Shown in pieces: positions 1 to 7,796 of a DNA stretch of 37,577 nt. Numbering within the stretch: position 1 is the first letter of the stretch; each line of letters opens with the position of its first letter. The stretch is from contig CALXOX010000003.1 of assembly GCA_944390125.1 (NCBI GenBank), positions 85,280 to 122,856 on the forward strand. Reading direction: 5' to 3'. Below the pieces are notes generated by a model. The model saw nothing but the letters and a program-made list of their open reading frames with translations. It was not told where the DNA came from and searched no databases. A program made the position numbers and the translations under genes. The stretch is from an uncultured Alphaproteobacteria bacterium (GTDB lineage: Bacteria > Pseudomonadota > Alphaproteobacteria > Rs-D84).

Positions 1-959
1 ACTATTTTCTTAGCTGTACCCAAAACATCTGGCGTTATGTTTTCAAATGTCATACCCATATCATCGGATACAACAGTTGCACCTGTTACGGCAGCGATAT
101 CTTTTAACATTTCTTTACGTCTGTCGCCAAAGCCTGGTGCTTTTACCGCACAGACTTTCAAACCGCCGCGCAACTTGTTCAATACCAATGTTGCCAATGC
201 TTCTGATTCAACGTCTTCTGCAATAATCAACAGTGGGCGACCAGATTGTGCAACAGGTTCCAAGATAGGCAACAGTGCTTGCAAACCTGTAATTTTCTTT
301 TCAGAAACTAAGATTTGCGCGCCGTCTAATTCAGCAATCATTTTTTCGCTGTTCGTTACAAAGTATGGAGACATAAAGCCTTGGTCAAATTGCATGCCTT
401 CCACAACGTCAATTTCCGTTTCCAAGCCTTTGGCTTCTTCAACGGTGATGACGCCTTCTTTGCCTACTTTTTCCATCGCGCCGGCAATCTTTTCACCGAT
501 TTCTGAATCAGAGTTTGCAGAAATAGTTGCAACCTGCGCAATTTCAGAACTGTCTTTTACTGGACGTGCGTGTTTTTCAATGTCTTCCACAACAGCGGCA
601 GTTGCCATATCAATACCGCGTTTTACATCCATCGGGTTCATACCGGCTGCAATTACACGACGACCTTCACGAATAATCTTCTGCGCCAATACTGTCGCAG
701 TTGTTGTCCCGTCACCTGCGTCATCGCCAGCTTTCTTTGCAACTTCTTGAACCATACGAGCACCAATGTTTTCTTGAGGGTCCTTTAAAGAAACGGCTTT
801 TGCAACAGTAACACCGTCTTTGGTTGCAACAGGTGCGCCGTAAGACTTATCAATAACAACCGTGCGACCTTTTGGCCCCATAGTAATCTTCACAGCGTTA
901 GCTAATTTATCAACACCCGACGCCAATTTATCTGTATCAAATACAATTTCTTTTGCCAT
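1..959 (-). CDS. groEL: GroEL chaperonin, 60 kDa (3' part cut by window edge)
   Basis: This encodes the first 319 residues of the ATP-dependent chaperonin that folds cytosolic proteins in a double heptameric ring with the GroES lid. The reverse complement of 1-959 reads without a stop from ATG at 957-959 and begins [15 protein letters not shown]. It contains the ATP-binding [11 protein letters not shown] segment, the DGTTT catalytic loop and the start of the apical domain ([10 protein letters not shown]). The reading frame runs off the left edge, so about 230 residues of the usual 545 are missing from view. It lies 21 bases downstream of groES in a standard groESL operon. The plus-strand open frames over this region are antisense shadows. 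The family call is essentially certain. Confidence 0.97.
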   Translation of the reverse strand, partial: MAKEIVFDTDKLASGVDKLANAVKITMGPKGRTVVIDKSYGAPVATKDGVTVAKAVSLKDPQENIGARMVQEVAKKAGDDAGDGTTTATVLAQKIIREGRRVIAAGMNPMDVKRGIDMATAAVVEDIEKHARPVKDSSEIAQVATISANSDSEIGEKIAGAMEKVGKEGVITVEEAKGLETEIDVVEGMQFDQGFMSPYFVTNSEKMIAELDGAQILVSEKKITGLQALLPILEPVAQSGRPLLIIAEDVESEALATLVLNKLRGGLKVCAVKAPGFGDRRKEMLKDIAAVTGATVVSDDMGMTFENITPDVLGTAKKI

Positions 960-980
960 CGTCTATATCCTTTCTTTTAG

Positions 981-1268
981 TTATTCTAAAATACCCAATA
1001 TGTCTGTTTCTTTAATCAGAACGTAATCTTTCCCATCAATTTTGACTTCGTTGGCAGATGCCGCCCATTTCGCAAATAGAACAGTATCACCAACTTTTAC
1101 AGACATAGGAATACGGTCGTCTCCATCAAACGCACCATCGCCGACCGCAATTACGCGACCACGAGAAGGTTTTTCTTTTGCATTATCAGGGATTATAATT
1201 CCACCAGCTGTTTTGTTTTCTTCTTCAATACGTTCCAACAGAACATAGTTATGTAAGGGCTTAAACAT
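981..1268 (-). CDS. groES: GroES co-chaperonin, 10 kDa
   Basis: This is the heptameric lid of the GroEL folding chamber. The 95-residue product has the normal family length. It shows the N-terminal [25 protein letters not shown] signature in slightly divergent form, the mobile loop (KTAGGIII), and the C-terminal [18 protein letters not shown] strand. ATG at 1266-1268 is preceded by a GGAGAA ribosome binding site at 1275-1280. It is the first gene of the groES-groEL operon and is driven by the heat-shock promoter at 1308-1335. Confidence 0.98.
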   Translation of the reverse strand: MFKPLHNYVLLERIEEENKTAGGIIIPDNAKEKPSRGRVIAVGDGAFDGDDRIPMSVKVGDTVLFAKWAASANEVKIDGKDYVLIKETDILGILE

Positions 1269-1307
1269 ATTTAATTCTCCTTGTTATCTGTCTGCTTCTG
1301 GGCATAG

Positions 1308-1335
1308 ATATAGTGCGGGTGGACACGATTTCAAG
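1308..1335 (-). promoter_or_regulatory. RpoH (sigma-32) heat-shock promoter of groESL
   Basis: On the minus strand CTTG (1332-1335) is followed after exactly 18 bases by CTATAT (1308-1313). This fits the alphaproteobacterial heat-shock promoter consensus CTTG-N17/18-CYTATNT as I remember it. It lies about 40 bases upstream of the groES start. No convincing CIRCE element accompanies it. Confidence 0.75.
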
Positions 1336-1338
1336 GGC

Positions 1339-1367
1339 TTGATTTTGCGTTATTTGCGTGCTAGTCT
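1339..1367 (+). promoter_or_regulatory. Probable sigma-70 promoter of the HIT gene
   Basis: TTGATT (1339-1344), a 17-base spacer, then TAGTCT (1362-1367). It lies 24 bases upstream of the HIT start and points away from groES. The -35 matches the TTGATT seen at several other promoters in the window. The -10 is only fair. Confidence 0.45.
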
Positions 1368-1391
1368 GTCGAGTGATAAAAAGGGGGAAAT

Positions 1392-1766
1392 ATGTACGAT
1401 AAAAACAATGTTTTTGCGAAAATAGCAAGAAATGAAATACCTCGTGAGGCAATTGTAGAAAACGAGTATGCGCTGAGTTTTAATGATATAAACCCACTGT
1501 TTGAGAAACATGTTTTAGTTGTTCCAAAAGGCGAATACGAAAATATATTAGATTTTACTTCCAACGCGTCACCGGAAGAACAGGCTGGTTTTTGGCGTTG
1601 CTTCAAAGAAACCGCAGAAAAGTTAGGAATTTGTGAAAACTTTAATGTGCTGGCGAATGCTGGAGCAAATGCGCCTTTTGTAAAGCAATCAGTATTTCAT
1701 TTCCATTTACATTTAGTATGCGGTGCAAAGAAACCTGAATTGAAAAAACTGCTGGAAGAAATATGA
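1392..1766 (+). CDS. HIT-family nucleotide hydrolase/transferase
   Basis: A 124-residue histidine-triad protein. The hallmark H-phi-H-phi-H-phi-phi motif is present as HFHLHLV with His103, His105 and His107, and the upstream NVLANAGANAPFVKQSVFH segment corresponds to the usual N-x-G-x2-A-x-Q-x-V-x-H-x-H block. Family members hydrolyse purine nucleoside phosphoramidates or dinucleoside polyphosphates in the cytosol; the exact substrate cannot be read from sequence. An AAGGGGG-type ribosome binding site (1380-1387) precedes ATG 1392. The stop overlaps the start of the next gene by four bases (ATGA), so the two are probably translationally coupled. Confidence 0.93.
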   Translation: MYDKNNVFAKIARNEIPREAIVENEYALSFNDINPLFEKHVLVVPKGEYENILDFTSNASPEEQAGFWRCFKETAEKLGICENFNVLANAGANAPFVKQSVFHFHLHLVCGAKKPELKKLLEEI

Positions 1767-1978
1767 TTGTAAATATTCGTGTAATACCGCGTGCGCGCAG
1801 GAATCAGATAACTGTAGATACAGATGGTACTGTTCGCGTTCATACGACGGCCGCTCCAGCTGATGGGGCGGCCAATGAAGCGGTAATAAAAATGCTGGCA
1901 GAACACTTTAAAGTTCCAAAGACCAGCATAAATATTATTCGTGGCTCTACTTCACGAAACAAAGTTATAGAATTTTAA
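1763..1978 (+). CDS. DUF167 (YggU-family) small protein
   Basis: A 71-residue protein matching the DUF167/YggU family. It has the N-terminal VIPRARRNQI segment, the AAPADGAANEAVIKMLAEHF core (the family signature P-x-G-x-A-N) and the C-terminal IIRGSTSRNKVIEF strand (family G-x-x-S-R-x-K). The biochemical function is unknown; the fold is a small alpha/beta domain. The ATG overlaps the HIT stop by four bases. The stop codon shares bases with the stop of the convergent LOG gene, so no terminator separates them. Confidence 0.92.
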   Translation: MIVNIRVIPRARRNQITVDTDGTVRVHTTAAPADGAANEAVIKMLAEHFKVPKTSINIIRGSTSRNKVIEF

Positions 1979-2526
1979 TATTCTAAGATTTTTTCAACTA
2001 ACTCATCGACAGTGTTTGCACCGTGAATATTATAGTCATGGATGCTTTCTATAAAACCATTACGTTGCATATGAATGAATAATCGCACAAAAGGAATCCA
2101 GAAGCCGGCTGTATTCAAGAAGAACAAAGGCTTTTTAGATTCGCCAATTTGTTGCATTGTCATAATGTCGGTCAGTTCGTTTAAAGTTCCGATGCCACCA
2201 GGCAAAATGATGAATGCGTCAGATAATTCAATCATTTTTTGTTTTCTTTCGTTGACGCCGTCAACAATTTCTACTTCGACACCTTTATGCACAGGTTCTT
2301 GCTTTTCAATAACGTTGTTTGTTGATACGCCAATAACGTGCCCACCTGCATCTAAAGCAGCTGTTGCGACAGTGCCCATTAAACCGACGTTTCCGCCACC
2401 GAATACCATACGAATATTGTTTTTACCTAAAAATTCACCGATTTTTTTCGCGTCAGATGCAAAGTTTGGATTCGTACCGAATTCATGACCGCAATAGACC
2501 GCAACAGATTTTAACTTTTCTGACAT
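1975..2526 (-). CDS. LOG-family (TIGR00730) nucleotide phosphoribohydrolase
   Basis: A 183-residue Rossmann-like protein of the LOG family. In plants and some bacteria these cleave ribose 5-phosphate from cytokinin nucleotides or AMP-like nucleotides. The diagnostic PGGIGTLNE motif is present, as are FGGGNVGLMG and the internal ERKQKMIELSDAFIILPGG run. The first nucleotide-binding loop reads CGHEFG rather than the more common CGSSxG, a modest divergence. The gene converges on the DUF167 gene with a four-base overlap and diverges from tilS. Substrate is unproven. Confidence 0.9.
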   Translation of the reverse strand: MSEKLKSVAVYCGHEFGTNPNFASDAKKIGEFLGKNNIRMVFGGGNVGLMGTVATAALDAGGHVIGVSTNNVIEKQEPVHKGVEVEIVDGVNERKQKMIELSDAFIILPGGIGTLNELTDIMTMQQIGESKKPLFFLNTAGFWIPFVRLFIHMQRNGFIESIHDYNIHGANTVDELVEKILEY

Positions 2527-2552
2527 TCTTTATTTTTCCTTTATTTTTGCGA

Positions 2553-2561
2553 ATTATATCA
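2553..2561 (-). promoter_or_regulatory. Extended -10 promoter of the LOG gene
   Basis: On the minus strand TGA-TATAAT forms an extended -10, ending 26 bases before the LOG ATG (2526). The -35 region is weak. A plausible plus-strand -10 (TAAAAT, 2562-2567) directed at tilS lies immediately beside it, nine bases before the tilS ATG. Confidence 0.5.
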
Positions 2562-2576
2562 TAAAATACCGTTGTT

Positions 2577-3569
2577 ATGAATCAAAACTTTTTGGATTTT
2601 ATGCATAGTTATAAGGGCATGCGTATGGCAGTTGCAGTCAGCGGTGGGGTTGATTCTGTATGCCTTTTATGCTGGTTGGCTGAAATTGGGGCGGATGTAG
2701 TATGCTTGCACGTCAATCATGGGTTGCGCGCAAATGCTGATATCGAAACACAGTATGTACAGGACTTGTGTCAGAAGTTGAAATTGCCATGTAAAAATTT
2801 TTATTGGACGGGTAATAAGCCGTCGTCTGGTCTAGAGGCAGCGGCTCGTGACGCTAGATATAAGTTTATGACAGATTTTTGCCATGAAAATGGTATAGAA
2901 ATTTTGCTGACTGCACATCAGGCAGATGACCAGATTGAAACCTTTTTGATGAATTTGGGACGTGGCAGTGGTTTATACGGTTTGGCAGCAATGCGTAGGG
3001 TGACGTACAGAGACGGAATTAAAATTGTACGCCCATTGTTGTATGTTCCAAGGGCGGAATTAAAGCAATATTGCGATGATAACTGTATAAAATACTTTGT
3101 TGACGAAATGAATAGTGATCCGCATTATACGCGTGTTCGTATTCGTCAGAACAGAAAATTATTGTCTGAAAAACTTGGGATTACTGATTCCAGAATTCTT
3201 TTGGCCATTCAAAATTTAGGGCGAGTCCGTGATGCGTTGGATGAAGAAATTGCCGAAAAGGTTGAAAAAGTTACGAACAATTGCCGCGCTGTATTTTCTG
3301 ATTCTTTTCTGTTTGACCTTTCACCAGATATTAGACTAAAGTTTCTTGGAACATTGATTCAAAAAATTGGGGGGGACGAATATCAGCCACGCTTGAATTC
3401 GTTATCAAATGCACTAGATAAACTGGAGCACGATTGTAAATTTACGCTGGGGCATTGTACATTACGCAGATTGAACCAGAAGATTTTAATCGTACCAGAA
3501 GGGGCAAAAACAAGTTTTAGGACGAGACATGGAAAACCAAAATTTGAAAAATCAAAAAAAGAAGACTAA
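2577..3569 (+). CDS. tilS: tRNA(Ile)-lysidine synthase
   Basis: Converts the wobble cytidine of the CAU-anticodon tRNA-Ile to lysidine using ATP and lysine, so that it reads AUA. The PP-loop SGGVDS is at residues 22-27. It is followed by the family-typical CLHVNHGLR, LTAHQADDQIETFLMNLGRGSG and IVRPLL segments. At 330 residues it has the N-terminal catalytic domain plus a short C-terminal part, like the shorter family members. Its 3' end overlaps the ftsH start by 41 bases, recalling the common tilS-ftsH gene order. Confidence 0.96.
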   Translation: MNQNFLDFMHSYKGMRMAVAVSGGVDSVCLLCWLAEIGADVVCLHVNHGLRANADIETQYVQDLCQKLKLPCKNFYWTGNKPSSGLEAAARDARYKFMTDFCHENGIEILLTAHQADDQIETFLMNLGRGSGLYGLAAMRRVTYRDGIKIVRPLLYVPRAELKQYCDDNCIKYFVDEMNSDPHYTRVRIRQNRKLLSEKLGITDSRILLAIQNLGRVRDALDEEIAEKVEKVTNNCRAVFSDSFLFDLSPDIRLKFLGTLIQKIGGDEYQPRLNSLSNALDKLEHDCKFTLGHCTLRRLNQKILIVPEGAKTSFRTRHGKPKFEKSKKED

Positions 3570-5430
3570 TTTTTTCCGTGGTGGAGACAACGGAAATATA
3601 TTTCTAATAGTATTTGCATTGCTGTTTGTATTTATCATAGGCCGTGCTTTTGTTGGCGGTGGTGTTGCGCCACAAATGTTCAACGGCGGTCAACAAGTGC
3701 AGCAGCCCGTAGAGCTGACATTTTCAGACGTTTTGCGTCGTGCGCCAGAAATAGATGATATGAAGATTCGTGGCAATGACGCAACTGGTACATTAAAAGA
3801 TGGCACGCCATATACAGCAACGATTACATATGACCCAGAATTATTGAGTCAGATTGCAGAAAATGGTGCGACAATTTCAATTGATACGTCGAAGTCCTGG
3901 GTTGATTATTTAGGTACATGGGTTCCTATTCTTATGGGATTATTCTTTATTTGGTGGATATTCCGTGGTTTTAAGATGGGCGCGGGCGGTTTAAGTCGCA
4001 GTTTGGCGCAACAGAATCCAACAAAAATAACAACAGGTAAAACAAAGACCACGTTCAAAGACGTCGCCGGCATAGATTCTGAAAAGCAGGAACTTATGGA
4101 AATTGTTGATTTCTTGAAAGATGGTAAAAAGTTCCGCGATGTTGGTGCGCGCGTTCCACGTGGAATTTTGCTGTCAGGTGAGCCTGGAACTGGTAAGACT
4201 TTGCTTGCCCGTGCTATTGCCGGCGAGGCAAATGTTCCTTTCTTTGCGGCATCCGGCAGTGATTTTTCAGGGATTATTGTTGGATTGGGTGTTGCAAAAA
4301 TAAAAGAAATCTTTGATATGGCAAAGCGTAATGCGCCGTGCATATTATTCATTGATGAAATAGATGCAATTGGGCAGCGTCGCAGTACACATTCTTATAA
4401 TGACCAAGACCGCGAACAGACTTTGAACCAATTATTGATAGAAATGGACGGTTTTGCGAATGATACAGGAATTATAGTTATTGGTGCGACTAACCGTGCC
4501 GATATGTTAGATCCTGCGTTGTTGCGTCCAGGGCGCTTTGATAGACAGGTTTATATTGAATTACCTGATTTGTCTGGTCGTCGTGAGATATTGGATTTAT
4601 ACGCCAAAAAGGTAAAAGTTTCTGACGATGTAAATTTGCAAGATTTGGCGCGTGGTACAACGGGATTTTCTGGTGCAGATTTGGAAAACTTGTTGAATGA
4701 AGCGGCTTTGCATGCGGTTCGTAATGGTCGCAAAGAAATATCTCAGGTTGACGTAGAAGAAGCTAGGGATAAGATTTTGATGGGACCACGTAAAATACGT
4801 AAAATGCGTCCCGAAGATATAAAGTTGACGGCTTACCATGAAGCTGGACATGCATTTGTAAGTATAATGTACGCAGATATTACAGACCCAATTCACAAGG
4901 CGACAATTATTCCGCGTGGCCGTGCGCTGGGAATGGTTCAGCATCTGCCGATTGATGACAAAGTCTCAATGACAATTGCAGAAGTTCGCGCTAATTTAGC
5001 CATTTCTTTGGCGGGGCGTAGTGCAGAAGAAGTATTCTTTGGTGCTGATAAGATTACGACAGGTGCAGAAAGTGATATTGCGATGGCAACTCGTTTGGCT
5101 CGCTATTCAATTACTACCGCAGGTTTGTCGCCTAAATTGGGCTTGGCGGCGATAAACCAAGTGAACTCTTTCGGTACACGTAGCGCATTGGAAAATGCAT
5201 CCGAGAAAACAGCACAGATGGTGGACGAAGAAGTTCGTGCATGGTTGGATGCAGCTCATGCAGACGCGACAAAACTGTTGTCAAAGAATAAGGAAACTGT
5301 TCGCAAATTGGCTGAAGAGTTGCTAGCACGTGAAACTCTGACCGGTGAAGAAATCAAACAAATTGTTTTGGGTAACAAATCGGTCAAAAAAGCAACCGCT
5401 AAAAAAGTGAAGAAAGATGCCGGAAAATAA
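3529..5430 (+). CDS. ftsH: ATP-dependent zinc metalloprotease FtsH
   Basis: Membrane-anchored AAA+ protease that degrades misfolded membrane proteins and regulators. In order: TM1 (about residues 23-41), a periplasmic domain, TM2 (about 125-143), Walker A GEPGTGKT at 217-224, Walker B ILFIDEID, the second region of homology with ATNRADMLDPALLRPGRFDR, and the zinc motif HEAGH at 437-441. The third zinc ligand is probably in GAESDI. At 633 residues the length is normal. The start is supported by AGGA at 3519-3522; it lies inside tilS. The pore loop is unusual: the conserved aromatic-V-G reads I250-V-G, and the neighbouring residues are also changed. The last 14 bases overlap the next gene. Confidence 0.97.
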   Translation: MENQNLKNQKKKTNFFRGGDNGNIFLIVFALLFVFIIGRAFVGGGVAPQMFNGGQQVQQPVELTFSDVLRRAPEIDDMKIRGNDATGTLKDGTPYTATITYDPELLSQIAENGATISIDTSKSWVDYLGTWVPILMGLFFIWWIFRGFKMGAGGLSRSLAQQNPTKITTGKTKTTFKDVAGIDSEKQELMEIVDFLKDGKKFRDVGARVPRGILLSGEPGTGKTLLARAIAGEANVPFFAASGSDFSGIIVGLGVAKIKEIFDMAKRNAPCILFIDEIDAIGQRRSTHSYNDQDREQTLNQLLIEMDGFANDTGIIVIGATNRADMLDPALLRPGRFDRQVYIELPDLSGRREILDLYAKKVKVSDDVNLQDLARGTTGFSGADLENLLNEAALHAVRNGRKEISQVDVEEARDKILMGPRKIRKMRPEDIKLTAYHEAGHAFVSIMYADITDPIHKATIIPRGRALGMVQHLPIDDKVSMTIAEVRANLAISLAGRSAEEVFFGADKITTGAESDIAMATRLARYSITTAGLSPKLGLAAINQVNSFGTRSALENASEKTAQMVDEEVRAWLDAAHADATKLLSKNKETVRKLAEELLARETLTGEEIKQIVLGNKSVKKATAKKVKKDAGK

Positions 5431-6067
5431 TATAGAGCCCAAATTTGAAGTTCTGCATATGCCACCAGAAAACACTAATTCTGTATTGGTTAGTGTTGGT
5501 GGAGATGCGGTTATATTTGACGCGTGGGGTAATGCAATAGATTGGGAAAAGTTGCTGGAAACGCGTGGACTTCGTTTAAGGGCTATATATTCTACGCACG
5601 GGCATGGTGATCATATCTCTGCGGCACCTACATTGGCGGAAAAGTATGATGTGCCGTGGTATATGAACAGCGAAGACAATGTGCTGATTGGTTGGTCTAA
5701 CGGGTTGCTGAAATATTTTGGTTTGCCATTGATAGAGGGCAATTATCGTCAACCAACAGATATTGAAGCTGGAGTGATAGAAGTTTTACCGGGGATAGAT
5801 GTAGAGATAATCGAGACTCCAGGGCATACTCCTGGTGGCGTAGCATATTATTTTCCGGATTTTGGGATTTTACTTACTGGGGATACATTGTTCCGCGACG
5901 GCATAGGCAGGTATGATTTGCCAGGTGGAGATGTGAATGCCTTACTGCAGTCTGTTGCAAAGTTATACGAAATGAACTTTCCAGAAGAAACATTTGTTGT
6001 TCATGGGCATGGTATAGATTCTGTAATAGCCGATTTAAAGCGAGATAATAAGTATTTTTCTTGCTAG
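5417..6067 (+). CDS. MBL-fold metallohydrolase (glyoxalase II-like)
   Basis: A 216-residue metallo-beta-lactamase-fold hydrolase. The binuclear metal motif HGHGDH is preceded by YST, and the further ligands are in ETPGHTPGG and LLTGDTLFRDGIGR, with a final VVHGHG histidine. The GDTLF-x-x-GIGR pattern is typical of the YcbL/glyoxalase II-like subgroup that acts on thioesters, but the true substrate is unknown. The ATG lies inside the last codons of ftsH (14-base overlap), so the gene is almost certainly co-translated with ftsH. A substrate involved in proteostasis cannot be assumed from this. Confidence 0.9.
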   Translation: MPENNIEPKFEVLHMPPENTNSVLVSVGGDAVIFDAWGNAIDWEKLLETRGLRLRAIYSTHGHGDHISAAPTLAEKYDVPWYMNSEDNVLIGWSNGLLKYFGLPLIEGNYRQPTDIEAGVIEVLPGIDVEIIETPGHTPGGVAYYFPDFGILLTGDTLFRDGIGRYDLPGGDVNALLQSVAKLYEMNFPEETFVVHGHGIDSVIADLKRDNKYFSC

Positions 6068-6077
6068 AGTGAGATAG

Positions 6078-6106
6078 TTGATTTTTTTCCGGTTCTCATT
6101 TAAAAT
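6078..6106 (+). promoter_or_regulatory. Sigma-70 promoter of the GT2 gene
   Basis: TTGATT (6078-6083), exactly 17 bases, then TAAAAT (6101-6106). The start codon at 6134 follows an AAAGGGG ribosome binding site (6122-6127 region), giving a conventional leader of about 20 bases. Confidence 0.7.
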
Positions 6107-6133
6107 GCACTAAATGCATATAAAGGGGTTAAA

Positions 6134-6997
6134 ATGCCAGAATCAAAATTTTCCGTTGTTTTGCCTGTATACAATAAAGAAAAATTTCTTGCCAAATGTT
6201 TGGAACATTTATTACATCAAACATATAAAAATATTGAAATTATTTTGGTTGATGATGGGTCAACGGATAATTCTGCAGCAGTTTATTCAAAATATGCAAA
6301 AAAAGATAAAAGAATATTTGTGATAAAGCAGAAAAATACAGGGGCAGCAACTGCTCGTAACAATGGTTTAAAAAAGGCTACAGGAAGTTATGTGCACTTT
6401 ATGGATGCCGATGATTATGTAAACTTAGATTATTATGAAAGAATGATGGCAGCTGCCAGTCTTACAGATTCAGATGTTGCATGTAGTGAAGTAAATGAGA
6501 AGGGGTATGCGTTTCCAAATTTTAAATCGATGGAAATATTGGTTTCACAAGAGGAAAAATTTTGGAAAACGCGTTCTAATCGATTGCGTCCTGCTTGGCG
6601 CTTTTTATTCAGAAAATCATTTTTAGAAAAGTTTAATATAGTATTTCCAAAAGGTGTTTTTGTTGGTGAAGATGGATACTTTTTAGCACAAGCCATCGCC
6701 AAAGCAAATAAGGTCGTAACAGTCCCAGGTGCAATTTATAATGTCGTTGCGGATATGTGCGCAGAAACACTAAGAAATCAGAATATAAAATTGAAGGGCA
6801 ATGGCAATATGGATTGGGACAATATGCTGAAAGAAAACGGCATATATGAAATTTACAACACGAACAGGGATGAAACACCAGAAGTTTATAAATATTATTT
6901 AGGACCACTGCCAATATTGGAAAAACGAAAATACATGTACAAGACCACGATATACTTATTCGGAAAAATCCGGATTGGAAAGCGCGCTGTTGCCTAA
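6134..6997 (+). CDS. Family 2 glycosyltransferase
   Basis: A 287-residue GT-A-fold glycosyltransferase, probably adding a sugar to a surface polysaccharide or lipopolysaccharide from a nucleotide-sugar. Family marks are the N-terminal VVLPVYNKEKFL, the nucleotide-binding VDDGSTDNS at 39-47, NTGAATARNNGL and the metal-binding DADD at 91-94. VGEDGYFLAQAI is a likely catalytic-base region. There is no membrane segment. The last 42 bases overlap the convergent prmC 3' end, so part of both C-termini is encoded on opposite strands of the same DNA. Donor and acceptor sugars cannot be inferred. Confidence 0.92.
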   Translation: MPESKFSVVLPVYNKEKFLAKCLEHLLHQTYKNIEIILVDDGSTDNSAAVYSKYAKKDKRIFVIKQKNTGAATARNNGLKKATGSYVHFMDADDYVNLDYYERMMAAASLTDSDVACSEVNEKGYAFPNFKSMEILVSQEEKFWKTRSNRLRPAWRFLFRKSFLEKFNIVFPKGVFVGEDGYFLAQAIAKANKVVTVPGAIYNVVADMCAETLRNQNIKLKGNGNMDWDNMLKENGIYEIYNTNRDETPEVYKYYLGPLPILEKRKYMYKTTIYLFGKIRIGKRAVA

Positions 6998-7762
6998 ATG
7001 GAAAACAAGAACTCTTTCGATTCCAGATAGGTCTTTTTCTGTTCGTTCAAACGACCAGCCTTCGTTTGCAAAGATTTCTTTTACGGATTTAGTCTGACCC
7101 TCACCAATTTCTAAATAGATTTTTCCAAGTGGTTTTAACCAGTTTTTGGCATTTTGGGCTATTACCTTATACGCAAACAATCCATTGTCGTTTGCATAAA
7201 GCGCAATTTTTGGGTCGTGCGTTGCACCAATATTGACTCGTGTGTCTCCGTGCGCTATGTAAGGTGGGTTTGAAACAATAATATCAAATTGTTCAGAAAA
7301 TGCTTTTGGTTTACTAAAATCTTTCCTGACAATTTGAACTTTATCAGATAAATCTAAATTTTTTATATTACGTCTGGCAACGCGTATTGCGCCACGTGAA
7401 ATATCAGCGCCGACTCCGGTTGCACCATAAATATTTTTTACAAGGGATGATATAATGCACCCAGTACCAGTTCCTAAATCAAGGATTCTTGGTGATGAGT
7501 CTTTGTTGCAATCAGAAATTACCGCAGCAACCAGCGTTTCAGTGTCTGGACGAGGGTCCAAAGTGTACCGATTTGTATAGAATTTTAGTCCATAAAACCA
7601 TTTTTGATGAATTATTTTTGCAACAGGAACGCCACGTTTCAAGGCATGTGCGATATAGCATACTTTTATAAAAGAAAAATTATTTGTATTTTCAATAATT
7701 ACCCTAGCATCATGAGGGTTAGTTTCTTTTGCTAAGATTTCAAATGCTTGATTTTTTTTCAT
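6956..7762 (-). CDS. prmC: Release-factor glutamine methyltransferase PrmC/HemK
   Basis: Methylates the GGQ glutamine of peptide-chain release factors with S-adenosylmethionine. The SAM-binding DLGTGTGC lies at residues 95-102, and the glutamine-binding NPPY, with flanking IIVSNPPYIA, at 165-168. The N-terminal release-factor-binding part includes FYGLKFYTN..TLDPRPDTE, the normal hallmark region. At 268 residues it is slightly short. The GT2 gene overlaps its 3' end. Its ATG follows the -10 box at 7769-7774 by only six bases, within a promoter shared with the divergent M23 gene. Confidence 0.94.
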   Translation of the reverse strand: MKKNQAFEILAKETNPHDARVIIENTNNFSFIKVCYIAHALKRGVPVAKIIHQKWFYGLKFYTNRYTLDPRPDTETLVAAVISDCNKDSSPRILDLGTGTGCIISSLVKNIYGATGVGADISRGAIRVARRNIKNLDLSDKVQIVRKDFSKPKAFSEQFDIIVSNPPYIAHGDTRVNIGATHDPKIALYANDNGLFAYKVIAQNAKNWLKPLGKIYLEIGEGQTKSVKEIFANEGWSFERTEKDLSGIERVLVFHLGNSALSNPDFSE

Positions 7763-7776
7763 GGCTCCATTATAAT
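7748..7776 (+). promoter_or_regulatory. Sigma-70 promoter of the M23 gene, leaderless type
   Basis: TTGATT (7748-7753), 17 bases, then a perfect TATAAT (7771-7776). The preferred ATG (7784) begins seven bases after the -10, which is where transcription should start. No Shine-Dalgarno sequence is visible in the gap. Confidence 0.75.
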
Positions 7777-7796
7777 CGGGCTTATGAAAAAAGCAA
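7769..7796 (-). promoter_or_regulatory. prmC promoter sharing its -10 with the M23 promoter
   Basis: On the minus strand TTGCTT (7791-7796), 16 bases, then TATAAT (7769-7774). The prmC ATG (7762) begins six bases after the -10, so the transcript would be leaderless or nearly so, unless the GGAG inside the gap acts as a ribosome binding site. The -10 overlaps the plus-strand TATAAT in the palindrome ATTATAAT. Confidence 0.6.

Noticed and set aside
37-788. Plus-strand ORFs of 237 and 72 residues
   Set aside because: They are antisense frames over groEL with no ribosome binding site or family motif.
1354-1382. CIRCE-like inverted repeat upstream of groES
   Set aside because: The left half on the minus strand (TTATCACTC) matches CIRCE in eight of nine bases, but the right half matches in only about five, and it lies upstream of the RpoH promoter instead of downstream.
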